Notes under the pieces: model-generated | Told to the model about the DNA's origin: nothing | What the model saw: only the letters and a program-made list of their open reading frames with translations | The model's database searches: none | Source of the DNA: Actinomycetota bacterium | GTDB taxonomy: Bacteria > Actinomycetota > Actinomycetes > Actinomycetales > Dermatophilaceae | Reading direction: 5' to 3' | Length of the DNA stretch: 64,000 nucleotides | Assembly (NCBI GenBank): GCA_020161845.1 | Contig: JAIUNK010000023.1 | Coordinates: forward strand, 1 to 64,000 | Shown here: piece after piece, positions 1 through 8,519 of the stretch | How the letters are laid out: each line of letters begins with the position of its first letter | Numbering within the stretch: position 1 is the stretch's first letter | Translations under genes and position numbers: made by a program

Positions 1-126
1 GACCTGCGCGCCTGGGCCAACGCCTGGAACGAGGACCCCAAACCCTTCATCTGGACCAAAACCGCCGAAGACATCCTGCAATCCCTCCAACGACTTCTTC
101 AACGAATTAAAGGCGAAGGACACTAG
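1..126 (+). mobile_element. IS630-family transposase, C-terminal 41 residues (cut by window edge)
   Basis: The first reading frame is open from base 1 to a TAG at 124-126. It encodes a C-terminus containing WNEDPKPFIWTKTAEDIL, the conserved end of IS630-type DDE transposases (usual form WNxxPxPFxWTKTAxxIL). The N-terminal catalytic part lies outside the window, so whether the element is intact cannot be judged. It ends about 275 bp before the 3' end of the methyltransferase gene and marks the left edge of the defence island. I see nothing coding in 127-402. Family assignment is confident; completeness is unknown. Confidence 0.8.
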
Positions 127-402
127 CAGGTCGTGCAATCTCGGCCGAACCCGGTGTCCCCTTGACAAGCTAGTGAGCGAGATACTCGTCCGCCGTGGCA
201 GTTCTCGAGGCGACCCTGACCGACCTGGCTACCTCACGGGGCGGGCCGACGTCGACCGTCGCTACGGGGCCAAACCAATCTGTCACAGCCACACGCGGCT
301 TGCGCGAGCAGCGGAACTCGCGCACACGATCCGCGTATGCCTTCATCGAACTCTGGGCCGTTGTTTCACCCGGGCCGACACCCGGTGGGGTGGATGCGCT
401 GG

Positions 403-1491
403 TTAACAGGCGGCAGGAAGAGGAGGCTGATCGGCCGCGGCCGAGGCTTCATACACCAGCTGCTCGGCGATCGCGCGGCCGAGGTCGATTGGAACGGCAT
501 TGCCGATCTGGCGGGCGATGTCGGTTCGGGAACCGACCCACTTGTACGAGTCAGGGAAGCCCTGCAGGACAGCCCCCTCATACAAGGTGAGCGCCCGGTC
601 CTCGCTCGGGTGCAGGTAGCGCCCCTTTTCAGGCTTGGTGAACTCCGTGCGAATGGTCACCGACGGCTTGTCCCAATGGAGTCGGCCCATGACGTCGCTC
701 GCTCCTTTGGTGAACCCGCGCCAACACGGCGCCTGAAGCTCGATCGGGAGGTCGTGCCGGTTGCCGCCTGGGGGGATGCACCGGAAGCGCGCCTTCGAGA
801 CAGTCGAGTACAGGCGGTCGACGTGCAGCTGCCGGGACGTGTATGGGCCCGGCAGCCCGTCCGGTCGCTTCGATTGGACGACCAAAGCAAGATCGACGTA
901 CTCCACGCGCCTGCGCACCTTTCGGCGGGCGAACGCCTGCCGGACGGTCACTGGCTCCGCGGCGTGCGTCGCGGGCGGCAACGTCACCTGCGGCAGGTCC
1001 TTGCGGTAGCCGATGAAGATGGCCCGCCTGCGAGCCTGCGCCGCCCCGTAGTCGGCCGCATTCAACACAGTCGCGATGAAGCGGTAGTGCTGAAGCCTGC
1101 CGTCGGGGCCGACCTCGGCGGAGAGCCCCCCATATTCTGGCGCCTTCGTGAAGGCCCCGACATTTTCGAGGACGAAGTACTTGGGCCGCGCACGCAGGAC
1201 GGTCTCGACGTACTCCGACCAGAGCTTGCTCCGCTCGTCCTCGGGATCCTGCAGGCCCAGCTGTGAAAAGCCCTGACACGGCGGCCCCCCGACCACGACG
1301 TCGACTTGCGGGACATCACCGGTTGCCAGCCACTCCTGGATGGGCATGGCGGCGACGATGGGGCCGAAGTTCGCGGCATAGGTCGCCGCCGCCGCCCGGT
1401 CGAACTCGACGGCGCCGACGATGTCGAACCCGGCCTGCCGGAACGCCTCGCTGAACCCCCCTGCGCCCGCGAAGAGGTCAAGGACGGTCAT
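403..1491 (-). CDS. DNA (cytosine-5-)-methyltransferase, DrmMII-like
   Basis: A C5-cytosine methylase of about 362 residues with the family motifs in order. Motif I is DLFAGAGGFSEAF (residues 4-16), motif IV is GGPPCQGFSQ with the catalytic Cys near residue 75, and motif VI is ENV near 107. Motif VIII is QARRRAIFIGYR near 150, and motif X is GNAVP near 330. It would transfer a methyl group from SAM to C5 of cytosine in a specific site; the site cannot be read from the sequence. I chose the ATG at 1491 because the product then begins MTVLDLFAGAGG, typical for the family. An in-frame ATG at 1545 would add an unconserved Pro-rich stretch. It lies downstream of drmB on the same strand but is separated from it by the oppositely oriented vsr gene. 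In a DISARM-like locus it would mark self DNA; paired with vsr it also recalls dcm-vsr modules. Confidence 0.93.
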   Translation of the reverse strand: MTVLDLFAGAGGFSEAFRQAGFDIVGAVEFDRAAAATYAANFGPIVAAMPIQEWLATGDVPQVDVVVGGPPCQGFSQLGLQDPEDERSKLWSEYVETVLRARPKYFVLENVGAFTKAPEYGGLSAEVGPDGRLQHYRFIATVLNAADYGAAQARRRAIFIGYRKDLPQVTLPPATHAAEPVTVRQAFARRKVRRRVEYVDLALVVQSKRPDGLPGPYTSRQLHVDRLYSTVSKARFRCIPPGGNRHDLPIELQAPCWRGFTKGASDVMGRLHWDKPSVTIRTEFTKPEKGRYLHPSEDRALTLYEGAVLQGFPDSYKWVGSRTDIARQIGNAVPIDLGRAIAEQLVYEASAAADQPPLPAAC

Positions 1492-1543
1492 CGGCCCCTG
1501 GGAGTCCTGGCCGCTGGCAGGGGGCGGCGGCAGGATAGAAGAC

Positions 1544-2062
1544 ATGCCCGACAGCCTAGCCGGCCCGACCGACACGTCCGGACAGCCCACGCCAGGCCGG
1601 CGCCCGGGTGGCCAGGCCACGACGCTCCTAACTGACGCGTCGACCCGGAGCAGGCTGGCGCGCCAGGCTCGCAGGGACACCGCGGCCGAGGTGGCCCTGC
1701 GGCGTGAGTTGCACCGGCGGGGGCTGCGGTATCGGGTAGAATATCCGATACCGGCTATGCCGCGCAGGCGGGCCGACGTGGCCTTTCCCAGCCCCAAAGT
1801 AGCCGTCATGGTCGACGGCTGCTTCTGGCACTCGTGTCCCGTTCACGGCACGAGCCCGCGCAACAACGCCGCATGGTGGGCCGCCAAACTGCTGCGTAAC
1901 GCCGAGCGGGACCTCGAGACAGACCGGCACCTGGAGAGCATGGGATGGACCGTCGTGCGGGTGTGGGAACACGAGGCCCCGAGTTTGGCTGCCGACACGG
2001 TCGCGGACGCCGTGACGGCAGCCAAACTCCGAGCCATCAGCCGGCGTGCCGTCCGGCCCTGA
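1544..2062 (+). CDS. vsr: Very short patch repair (Vsr) endonuclease
   Basis: A 172-residue Vsr-type mismatch nicking endonuclease. It nicks 5' of the T in T:G mismatches made when 5-methylcytosine deaminates, so repair restores C:G. Visible signatures are an N-terminal region rich in Arg (TRSRLARQARRDTAAE), then RRADVAFPSPKVAVMVDGCF with the expected metal-binding Asp, then FWHSCPVHG with the zinc/active-site His and Cys. WVVRVWEHE-like residues follow (TVVRVWEHE). The ATG at 1544 has AGGA about 9 bases upstream. The gene is divergent from the methyltransferase: 52 bp separate the two starts, or they share CATG if the methylase begins at 1545. It is convergent with drmB and overlaps its 3' end by 26 bp (2037-2062). 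The natural partner is the adjacent C5 methylase. Confidence 0.92.
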   Translation: MPDSLAGPTDTSGQPTPGRRPGGQATTLLTDASTRSRLARQARRDTAAEVALRRELHRRGLRYRVEYPIPAMPRRRADVAFPSPKVAVMVDGCFWHSCPVHGTSPRNNAAWWAAKLLRNAERDLETDRHLESMGWTVVRVWEHEAPSLAADTVADAVTAAKLRAISRRAVRP

Positions 2063-3854
2063 TCTCAGCAAGCAGCCCGTCGAAGAGCCCCGGCACGTCG
2101 CTGCCGCCCAGCACGAGCTGCCGGTCGAGCAAACGATTCGCCGTCTCGCACGACGTCTCGCTCACGAGGGCGCACCCGTGGCAGGCGGAGAGGTTCAGCT
2201 GCGACACGCCCTGCCGATCGCTCTCGATGCAGACGGGGTCGTTCGAGCACAGATCCGCGTCTTCGAGCGCCGCGACGATGAGGGGCACCAGCCTGGCTGG
2301 CTCTCCGAGTCGGACGAGGCCGCCTAGAGTCCCCTGGGCATCCCCGGCAGCGGTGTAGATGAGCACCCCGCCAGTCTTGTCCACCCGATCCGGATTGGCG
2401 TAAATGCGCTCCTGCAGCGATGCAGAGGAGTACCCGCTCTCGAACGCAAGCCGCCGGATGAGCAGGTGGGCGAAGGTGTGCAGGGCGACATAGCGCGGCT
2501 CCGGCACATCGAGCCGGGTGACCGCCCAGGGCAGCTCCTCGCGGCGCCGCTTGAGGATCGCCGCGCGCGCCCTCACCTCGGGGATTGCCTCCCAAGCGGA
2601 CAGCTTCTCCTCGTCGAACCGCAGGAAGATGCCTTCGCCGTAGACGTCGATGGCGGGGTACGTCGGGTAGCGGAAGGAGTTGGGGCCCAAGTCGGCGCGG
2701 ACGAAAGCGGCGTCCGGCCGGAACCGGCGGAAACCGCGCAGGGCGCGTACCTCCCGCAGCCTGCGCACCTGACCCACCCCGGAGAGGGTGTCGAGGAGCT
2801 GGACCGGTCCACCGGCCTCGCTGAGCCGGCGACCGTCGACGACGAAGTCGCCGGCCCCCTGGTCGCGGCGCTTGGCGAGCTTGCCGACGAAAGCAGCCCA
2901 CTCGCCGTCCTTGAGGTCGAGCAGCATCTCCTCGGACTTGGCGCCGCCGCCCTGGGCGATGGCCAGGACCTCCTCGACCGTCCCACCGATCTCATCCCTG
3001 ATCCAGCCGGCGACAACCTCCGACTGCGGCCCGCCGTTGTCGGCGACGACCTTCTGAAAATAGACGTGGGATCTGACCTTGTCGGCGAACTCGACACTCG
3101 CCGGCCGCGCCTCGGGGATCTCGAGGGCCGAGATGCGATCGGCCATGTAGTTTCCGGTCGCGCCCCGCTGGGTCGCGACGAGGTCGTGGGGGCAGTCCCG
3201 ATCGCCAGTGATCTCCTGGTCCTCCCAGGGCTGGCGGCCCTCGCAACGGATGCGGTCGCGCGAGAGAGCGCTGCGGCCGACGAGCTCGCTCAAGGGCCGG
3301 GACGCCTCGCACCCGTCGCAGACGACGAACAGCGATCCGAGCCCCTCACCGGCGTTGCTGATCTTGCGGAATCGCAGCTGCTTGTAGGCCCGGCAGACAC
3401 GGATCTTCTCGTCGACGGCGGCCTCGTCGCACGCGTGCGCCCACCGGAACCAGGGGATGTCCTGGATGTGACTTCCTCCGTCGCAGACGGCGACGAAGCG
3501 CATCGGGACCAGGAACCCACCGCATTCGCAATGGTTGTCCCATTTGCCCTTTTCCTTCCCCGTCACGCTGCCGAGCCGCTCGCACCTCTCGCAGAAACGC
3601 CAGGCGGGGAAGCGCCAGTAGCGCAGGGTCGCCGCGCCCGGGGCTGCCCAACCAGGGTTGGTGGGCGCCTCACGCAGGACCCCTGCACCGAGCCGCTCCA
3701 TGAGTCGTGTGCAGTGCACCTCCGGAGAGCGCGCCAGGTCCCACCACGAGGTGTCCGGCGCGATGAGGGACTCGCCGCGGATGTCGGTGATGGCGCCGAC
3801 CCCGAAGGGGCTGATCGTCTCGGGAAGACGCAGCTCGTGATGGATGCTATCCAC
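2037..3854 (-). CDS. drmB: DrmB-type DUF1998 protein (DISARM)
   Basis: A 605-residue DUF1998-containing protein of the DrmB type. In DISARM, DrmA and DrmB form a complex that recognises and blocks incoming unmodified DNA. The N-terminus (LPETISPFGVGAITDIRG) carries the family's typical SPFGxGAI segment. A Cys-rich zinc-binding stretch follows (FCERCERLG, HCECGGF; residues about 88-115), with more Cys near 180-225. The C-terminal DUF1998 cluster reads CSNDPVCIES, LSACHGCALV, TSCE (about 545-585). The GTG at 3854 is preceded by GAGGAGG six bases upstream and overlaps the end of drmA by 8 bp, so translation is probably coupled. Druantia DruE also has DUF1998, but there it is fused to a large helicase; here a separate DrmA precedes it, which favours DISARM. 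Confidence 0.88.
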   Translation of the reverse strand: MDSIHHELRLPETISPFGVGAITDIRGESLIAPDTSWWDLARSPEVHCTRLMERLGAGVLREAPTNPGWAAPGAATLRYWRFPAWRFCERCERLGSVTGKEKGKWDNHCECGGFLVPMRFVAVCDGGSHIQDIPWFRWAHACDEAAVDEKIRVCRAYKQLRFRKISNAGEGLGSLFVVCDGCEASRPLSELVGRSALSRDRIRCEGRQPWEDQEITGDRDCPHDLVATQRGATGNYMADRISALEIPEARPASVEFADKVRSHVYFQKVVADNGGPQSEVVAGWIRDEIGGTVEEVLAIAQGGGAKSEEMLLDLKDGEWAAFVGKLAKRRDQGAGDFVVDGRRLSEAGGPVQLLDTLSGVGQVRRLREVRALRGFRRFRPDAAFVRADLGPNSFRYPTYPAIDVYGEGIFLRFDEEKLSAWEAIPEVRARAAILKRRREELPWAVTRLDVPEPRYVALHTFAHLLIRRLAFESGYSSASLQERIYANPDRVDKTGGVLIYTAAGDAQGTLGGLVRLGEPARLVPLIVAALEDADLCSNDPVCIESDRQGVSQLNLSACHGCALVSETSCETANRLLDRQLVLGGSDVPGLFDGLLAEIRAGRHAG

Positions 3855-6800
3855 GGGAAACCTCCTCGAACGGCTCGCGGACCTCGACGGTCACGTTGGG
3901 GTCCACTGAACGCATGGAATCGCCGACCAGCCACTCGGACCCAGGCTCGCCGAAACGACGCACCAGCGCCCCTGCCGGGTTGTGGCCCCGCTTCTCGTAC
4001 GAGAGCCGCTCGCCGGAAGCGCGCGCCTCAGCGGCCCGTACCTGCCACCTCTGCCGCAAGATTCGCAGCTGTTCCTCCGTCTCGTCCCGTTCGACGCCGT
4101 CTGCGTTCTCGACGACGGCCAGGAACCGCTGGATCAGCGCCGAGACGGCCCTGTCCGTCGACGGCTCGGCCGGATCCAGCTCGCCGGCCGCATCGTTGGG
4201 GGCGAGCGCGGGAATCGCCTGGCGGACCAGCGCGATGAAGGCGCCCGCCAGCGAGCGCTCGCGAGAGGCGAGCGACCAGGGGGTGACACTCGTCGGCTCG
4301 ACGCTGCGGTAGAGCGCCTCGTGATAGGCCCGGAAGGTCTCGAAGTGCGAGCGGTCCCGAGCCCGGTTGGCGCGGAACAGGGTGACGACGAGGCCGCGCG
4401 TGTCGCCGCGACCGACGCGGCTGGTGGATTGGATGTATTCCGACGTCGTCTTCGGCTGACCGACCATCAGCATGACCGCGAGCCGCGGGATGTCGATGCC
4501 GACGGAGAGCATGTTCGACGACAGCACGACGTCGATGGCATCGGCGGACTCGTCCACGCGTCGACGCAGGGCGCGGAGATCCCTCGGCAGCTCCTCCGCC
4601 TTGCGTCGGCTCGTCAGCTCGAGGACCCGCGACGCCGAGATGGGCCGGTATGCGATGCCGAGCCGCGAAGCGCGGGTATCCAGGCGCGCGTCGACGTCGT
4701 CGGCGACCAACGTGTTGCTGCGGCCGAGCTCACGGAGGCTGTTGTGGTACATGACGACAGTCCAGTAGGCGTCCCGGTCGGCACCCGAGTGTGTGACCTC
4801 GGCGAGCTCCAGCAGCGGCGTCGTCGCGGAGACGACCGCGGTCGCCTGCGGGATCGATTGCGGCATGAGGCCCGTGTATAGGCGCCCCTCACCGCTGCCC
4901 GCCGGGACGGAGAAGAACGTCCGGTCGTCGTCCAGCCCGGCGGGCGGGTAGAGGTCGACGGGCCGACCATACAGGCCGCGGACCTGCTCCGCGGCGGCTC
5001 GGATCGTCGCGGTCGACGCGACGATCTTCGGGCGGTTGCCGGCCGACCCGAGAAGCACCTGAAGCACGGCGTCGAAAACGGCGACCGTCGTGCCGAGTGG
5101 TCCCGAGAGCAGGTGCAGCTCGTCCTGGATGATCAGTGACGGCTGCACGAAGGGCGTCTGTAGCCCGAGCAGCCGCCCGGCCCGGGGCTCGAACTGCAGA
5201 CGGGCAAACTTGTCGACCGTCGCCAGCAGGATCGTCGGCGGTTCCTCGTACAGACCCTCGTCGACCACCTGGAGTGGAAGCCCCTCGAAGAAGGGGCAGT
5301 TGGGGTCTACGCAGTGGAAAACGACCTGGTTGCCGTCCCGCCGTGCGCCGTACTCGGCGGGCTTCCCCTGCCTCTCGGGGAGGCTCGGAGTCTGGCACCA
5401 CGGGCAGCTTTCCACTTGGAAGCTGAACGCCTCCTCGGGGCGTTTGGCCTTGAGAAGCCGCTCCCAACTCTGGAGCGCTCCCGTGTGGCTGCCCGGGGTG
5501 ACGTCGTTGCCGACCCACAGCCCGATCGAGAAGGGCGCCAGCCCTCGCACGCGGGGGTCGTCCCGGCGCATTAGCTCCATGGCGCAGATGAGCGCCGCCG
5601 CCCGCTGGAACTGCTGCGACGTCAGTAGGCGCAGTGTGTAGCGCGTGATGACGGCGGTGCCGCCGCCGCTCGCCCCATAGGCGAGGCGGCGTCGGAAGAT
5701 CTCGACAGCCGCGAGCCCGAGGTATGCCTCGGTCTTGCCGCCACCGGTGGGGAACCAGATGAGGTCGACGAGCTCTCGGTCGTCATGGTCGGGGTCGAGC
5801 GTCGACGCGACCGCGATGAGGAGGAACCCGAGCTGGAACGGGCGCCACCTAGAGGGTCCGGATCGGTCGTTCACCTTGTTGCTCTGCTGCATCTGCAGTT
5901 CCATCGCTGCCATGCCTAGGGCGAACGCGCGCCGTATGTGGGGGACGCGCTCGTCACGGAGCGCCTGGACGCCGTCGCGCATGCGCTCGACTGCGCGCTC
6001 CGACCGCCTGACGATGCGGTCGGCGACCTCGCGCTGCTGCTCCCCGAAGCCAGCCACCCGATCGCGTTGCTTTGCAACCCAGTCGGCGAACGCCTCGACG
6101 AACGCGTCCAGTGCCTCCAGAGCCGGGTCGGGGTCGGACTCGAGGGAGGCGAGGGTGAGCAGATCGAGGGCTGCGGCTTCCGGCGCGCCGTCCTTGAAGG
6201 CGGTCGTCTCCACGGCGGGGACGACGAACGCGGGGACGGCGGTCAGCCAGACCTTGGTGCACCGACCGTCCTCGATCTCCCAGTCCGAGGCCATGCCGTG
6301 GCCGACGGCGAATACCTTGCGCTCGCGATAGCGCAGGCGGATCTCGGCGGCCTCGGGATCGGTGTCGAAGCGGCGCGTCGTGTCGTACTCGAGAAAGCGT
6401 GAGCCGCCGACGGCCCGGACCGTCAGCGCGACCTGGAAGAGCATGAGCGGGATGTCCTCGCGCGCGTCACCCGTGCTCTGCGCCGTGACCCGGACGTGGA
6501 CGGTGACTAGCCAGGCGTCGCCGTACTCCCGCCAGCGCGCACCGATCTGGATCGGGACGCGCCCGACGGTCTCCTGCAACGGCGGGGCGTTGCGGCTGAG
6601 CGTCAGGCCGGACAGCTCATGTGGCGTTCGCGTCCATCGCGGTGGGCCGTCGCCGCGCACCTGCTCGTACGTGCCGCAGCCGAGGTCAACGTCCACGATC
6701 GGAGAGTCGACGACGAAGCTGACCGCGACCGACGAGGGGCGCCAGTCCTCGGCGAGTGGGACGTCCGTACCGCCTTCTTCGACGTCCCCCTCCTCGACGT

Positions 6801-7002
6801 CGGCCGACGCAGCGAGGTCGTCCTCGCCCGCGGCATTGGCGGAGGTCGGTTCTCCGCGCCCGAGCTCGATAGGGAAGAGTATGCCCACGACGTACTGCCT
6901 GTGGGGCTGGTTCAGGCTGGTCTCGGTGGGCCCGCCCTCCGGGCCGACGTACGCCGAGCGCAGATGTGCGAGTGCTTCTTCCTGCAGCGGCGTGAACGTC
7001 AT
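3847..7002 (-). CDS. drmA: DrmA-type SF2 helicase (DISARM)
   Basis: A 1051-residue helicase-like protein matching DISARM DrmA. An N-terminal region of about 400 residues without a familiar motif precedes Walker A in IWFPTGGGKTEAYLGL (about 415-430). A Cys4-like zinc site follows (SCPWCQ ... CVDPNCPF, about 530-570), then a motif II variant QDELHLLSGPLG (about 622-633) and motif III VASTATIRAA. The C-terminal helicase lobe has SSNMLSVGIDIPRL and QSTSRVGRGDTRG (about 860). The product ends in a DSMRSVDPNVTVEV-like tail typical of DrmA. It starts at the ATG at 7002, overlapping the preceding gene by 4 bp. Predicted role: ATP-driven DNA translocation within the DrmAB complex. An acidic stretch near residues 55-80 (DVEEGDVEEGG) looks like a flexible insertion. 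Confidence 0.9.
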   Translation of the reverse strand: MTFTPLQEEALAHLRSAYVGPEGGPTETSLNQPHRQYVVGILFPIELGRGEPTSANAAGEDDLAASADVEEGDVEEGGTDVPLAEDWRPSSVAVSFVVDSPIVDVDLGCGTYEQVRGDGPPRWTRTPHELSGLTLSRNAPPLQETVGRVPIQIGARWREYGDAWLVTVHVRVTAQSTGDAREDIPLMLFQVALTVRAVGGSRFLEYDTTRRFDTDPEAAEIRLRYRERKVFAVGHGMASDWEIEDGRCTKVWLTAVPAFVVPAVETTAFKDGAPEAAALDLLTLASLESDPDPALEALDAFVEAFADWVAKQRDRVAGFGEQQREVADRIVRRSERAVERMRDGVQALRDERVPHIRRAFALGMAAMELQMQQSNKVNDRSGPSRWRPFQLGFLLIAVASTLDPDHDDRELVDLIWFPTGGGKTEAYLGLAAVEIFRRRLAYGASGGGTAVITRYTLRLLTSQQFQRAAALICAMELMRRDDPRVRGLAPFSIGLWVGNDVTPGSHTGALQSWERLLKAKRPEEAFSFQVESCPWCQTPSLPERQGKPAEYGARRDGNQVVFHCVDPNCPFFEGLPLQVVDEGLYEEPPTILLATVDKFARLQFEPRAGRLLGLQTPFVQPSLIIQDELHLLSGPLGTTVAVFDAVLQVLLGSAGNRPKIVASTATIRAAAEQVRGLYGRPVDLYPPAGLDDDRTFFSVPAGSGEGRLYTGLMPQSIPQATAVVSATTPLLELAEVTHSGADRDAYWTVVMYHNSLRELGRSNTLVADDVDARLDTRASRLGIAYRPISASRVLELTSRRKAEELPRDLRALRRRVDESADAIDVVLSSNMLSVGIDIPRLAVMLMVGQPKTTSEYIQSTSRVGRGDTRGLVVTLFRANRARDRSHFETFRAYHEALYRSVEPTSVTPWSLASRERSLAGAFIALVRQAIPALAPNDAAGELDPAEPSTDRAVSALIQRFLAVVENADGVERDETEEQLRILRQRWQVRAAEARASGERLSYEKRGHNPAGALVRRFGEPGSEWLVGDSMRSVDPNVTVEVREPFEEVSRG

Positions 7003-8519
7003 CGCTGCTCCAGCGGCTTGAGCAGCCCCTTGAGCGCCCTCCGGTCCGCCTTCGACGCAAGGATGTGCAGGGCCACGCGGGCCCTGGTCACGCCAACGTA
7101 GAAAGCCGCCGTCGCCCGATCGTCGTAAACGCCGGGCAGCCCGCACACGATGACGTGTTCCGCCTCGAGACCCTTCGCGAACCGGGGACTCGTCAGGGTT
7201 AGGCCCTTCGGCGAGGCGAACGGGGCCTCCGCGGAGCTCACGTCGAGGATCCAGATCTGCTCCTTGCGAGCACCCTGGGAACACAGGTCCAACGCCTTTG
7301 CCTCGGCGGCAGCGACGGGGTCGGTCCCGTCATCCAAGGACAGCCACTCAACCGCCTCACCCGCGACGATGCCTGGGTCTCCGACGTCGGCGCGCAGGTA
7401 CTCCTGCACGACGTGCACGATGGCCTTCGTGTTGCGCACGTTGGTGCCCAAGGTGAACGACGCCCCCTCGGACCGCACGAGTTCGTGCACCTCCGGGTCG
7501 AACTCGCCGTCCACGTGCGCCTGGTTGTTCGGGTCCAGGAACATGCGCCACCTGCCGTGCGCTCGGCCGCCCTCGACCGCCTTGTCGAAGGCATCCATGC
7601 CCTGGGCGTTCATGAGATCCTGCGCTTCATCGACGAAGATCGCCTCGTACGAACGGCCCTGCGCCAGGTCCGAGAAGGGCGTGAGGTCGATGCCGAACCC
7701 CTCCACCAAAGGCCGGAAGAAGCGGGTCAGCTCAGGCGAGCGGTACGTGATCAGAACGCTGCGACCCCGCTGCGCCTCCTGGCGCGCAGCCTCGGCGAGG
7801 ATCAGCGACTTGCCGGTGCCGGCCCCTCCGTACACGAGCAGGCGGGGATTGTCGGCCAGCCCGGCGAGCACCCTGGCCTGGCCCTTCGTCGCGACGACCT
7901 GCTCCTCGAGGACCGCGCCGCGATGGATGTCCACCACGGGCATCCGGGTGAACTGGCCGTAGAGGCGGTCGCGCAGCTGTCTCGCCCCGGCCACGGGCAC
8001 ACGCGGGGGCGCCGGGCGGCCCTCCGCGGCGACGCGGTCGAGCGCCGCCGTCAGGCCCTCCACGGTTGCGGCATCCTGCGCCCACCAGTGGGAGGCCTGC
8101 CACTCCAGGTTCGTCGGGGGTGCCTCGATGTCGGGCGTGAACACGACGGCTTCCGCAGGGAACCAGCCGAGCCCGTCCTGGCGCAGGATGTCCTTCAGCG
8201 CGTACATCCCACCGCGTGCCTGCTCCATGGGCGACTCACGGAGCTCATGCCAGTCCCCGCGCCGGTCGACGCTCCACCACTTGCCCTCGTACTTGCGGAC
8301 GCCGCCGCCCTTCACCTCGACGAGGATGACGACGCCGCGCCAATAGACGACGAAGTCGACCTCCGCCTGCTGCTTGACGTCGTGGCTCCTCAGTTTGACG
8401 GAGTGGAACGCCACGGCGTCGTCCGGCGCGTCGGTGCGCTGCAGGAGCTGCGCGAACCGCGTCTCGGCCGAACTCTTGCTAAGCGACTCGATGTCCTTCA
8501 GCGCAGGAACGAGGATCAT
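6999..8519 (-). CDS. NERD nuclease domain fused to SF1 (UvrD-like) helicase
   Basis: A 506-residue two-domain protein. Residues about 15-95 form a NERD (nuclease-related) domain with the restriction-like signature E..D..EVK seen in AEVDFVVYWRGVVILVEVKG. The rest is a superfamily 1 ATPase/helicase: Walker A VYGGAGTGKS (about 228), Walker B/DEAQ box FVDEAQDLMN (about 293), a TNVRNT segment and a C-terminal VGVTRARVALHIL motif VI. This organisation suggests a DNA-degrading or DNA-remodelling effector. The ATG at 8519 overlaps the upstream helicase gene by 4 bp, and its stop overlaps drmA by 4 bp, so it is an integral operon member. NERD-helicases exist in stand-alone form and in other defence loci; I know of no established place for one in canonical DISARM. 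Substrate and role are inferred. Confidence 0.85.
   Translation of the reverse strand: MILVPALKDIESLSKSSAETRFAQLLQRTDAPDDAVAFHSVKLRSHDVKQQAEVDFVVYWRGVVILVEVKGGGVRKYEGKWWSVDRRGDWHELRESPMEQARGGMYALKDILRQDGLGWFPAEAVVFTPDIEAPPTNLEWQASHWWAQDAATVEGLTAALDRVAAEGRPAPPRVPVAGARQLRDRLYGQFTRMPVVDIHRGAVLEEQVVATKGQARVLAGLADNPRLLVYGGAGTGKSLILAEAARQEAQRGRSVLITYRSPELTRFFRPLVEGFGIDLTPFSDLAQGRSYEAIFVDEAQDLMNAQGMDAFDKAVEGGRAHGRWRMFLDPNNQAHVDGEFDPEVHELVRSEGASFTLGTNVRNTKAIVHVVQEYLRADVGDPGIVAGEAVEWLSLDDGTDPVAAAEAKALDLCSQGARKEQIWILDVSSAEAPFASPKGLTLTSPRFAKGLEAEHVIVCGLPGVYDDRATAAFYVGVTRARVALHILASKADRRALKGLLKPLEQR

Noticed and set aside
337..1266. 309-codon open frame on the plus strand
   Set aside because: It is antisense to the C5 methyltransferase, whose motifs are complete; the plus frame has no coherent domain.
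2466..4238. 590-codon open frame on the plus strand
   Set aside because: It is antisense to drmB and drmA, low-complexity and without motifs; the minus-strand genes show clear domains.
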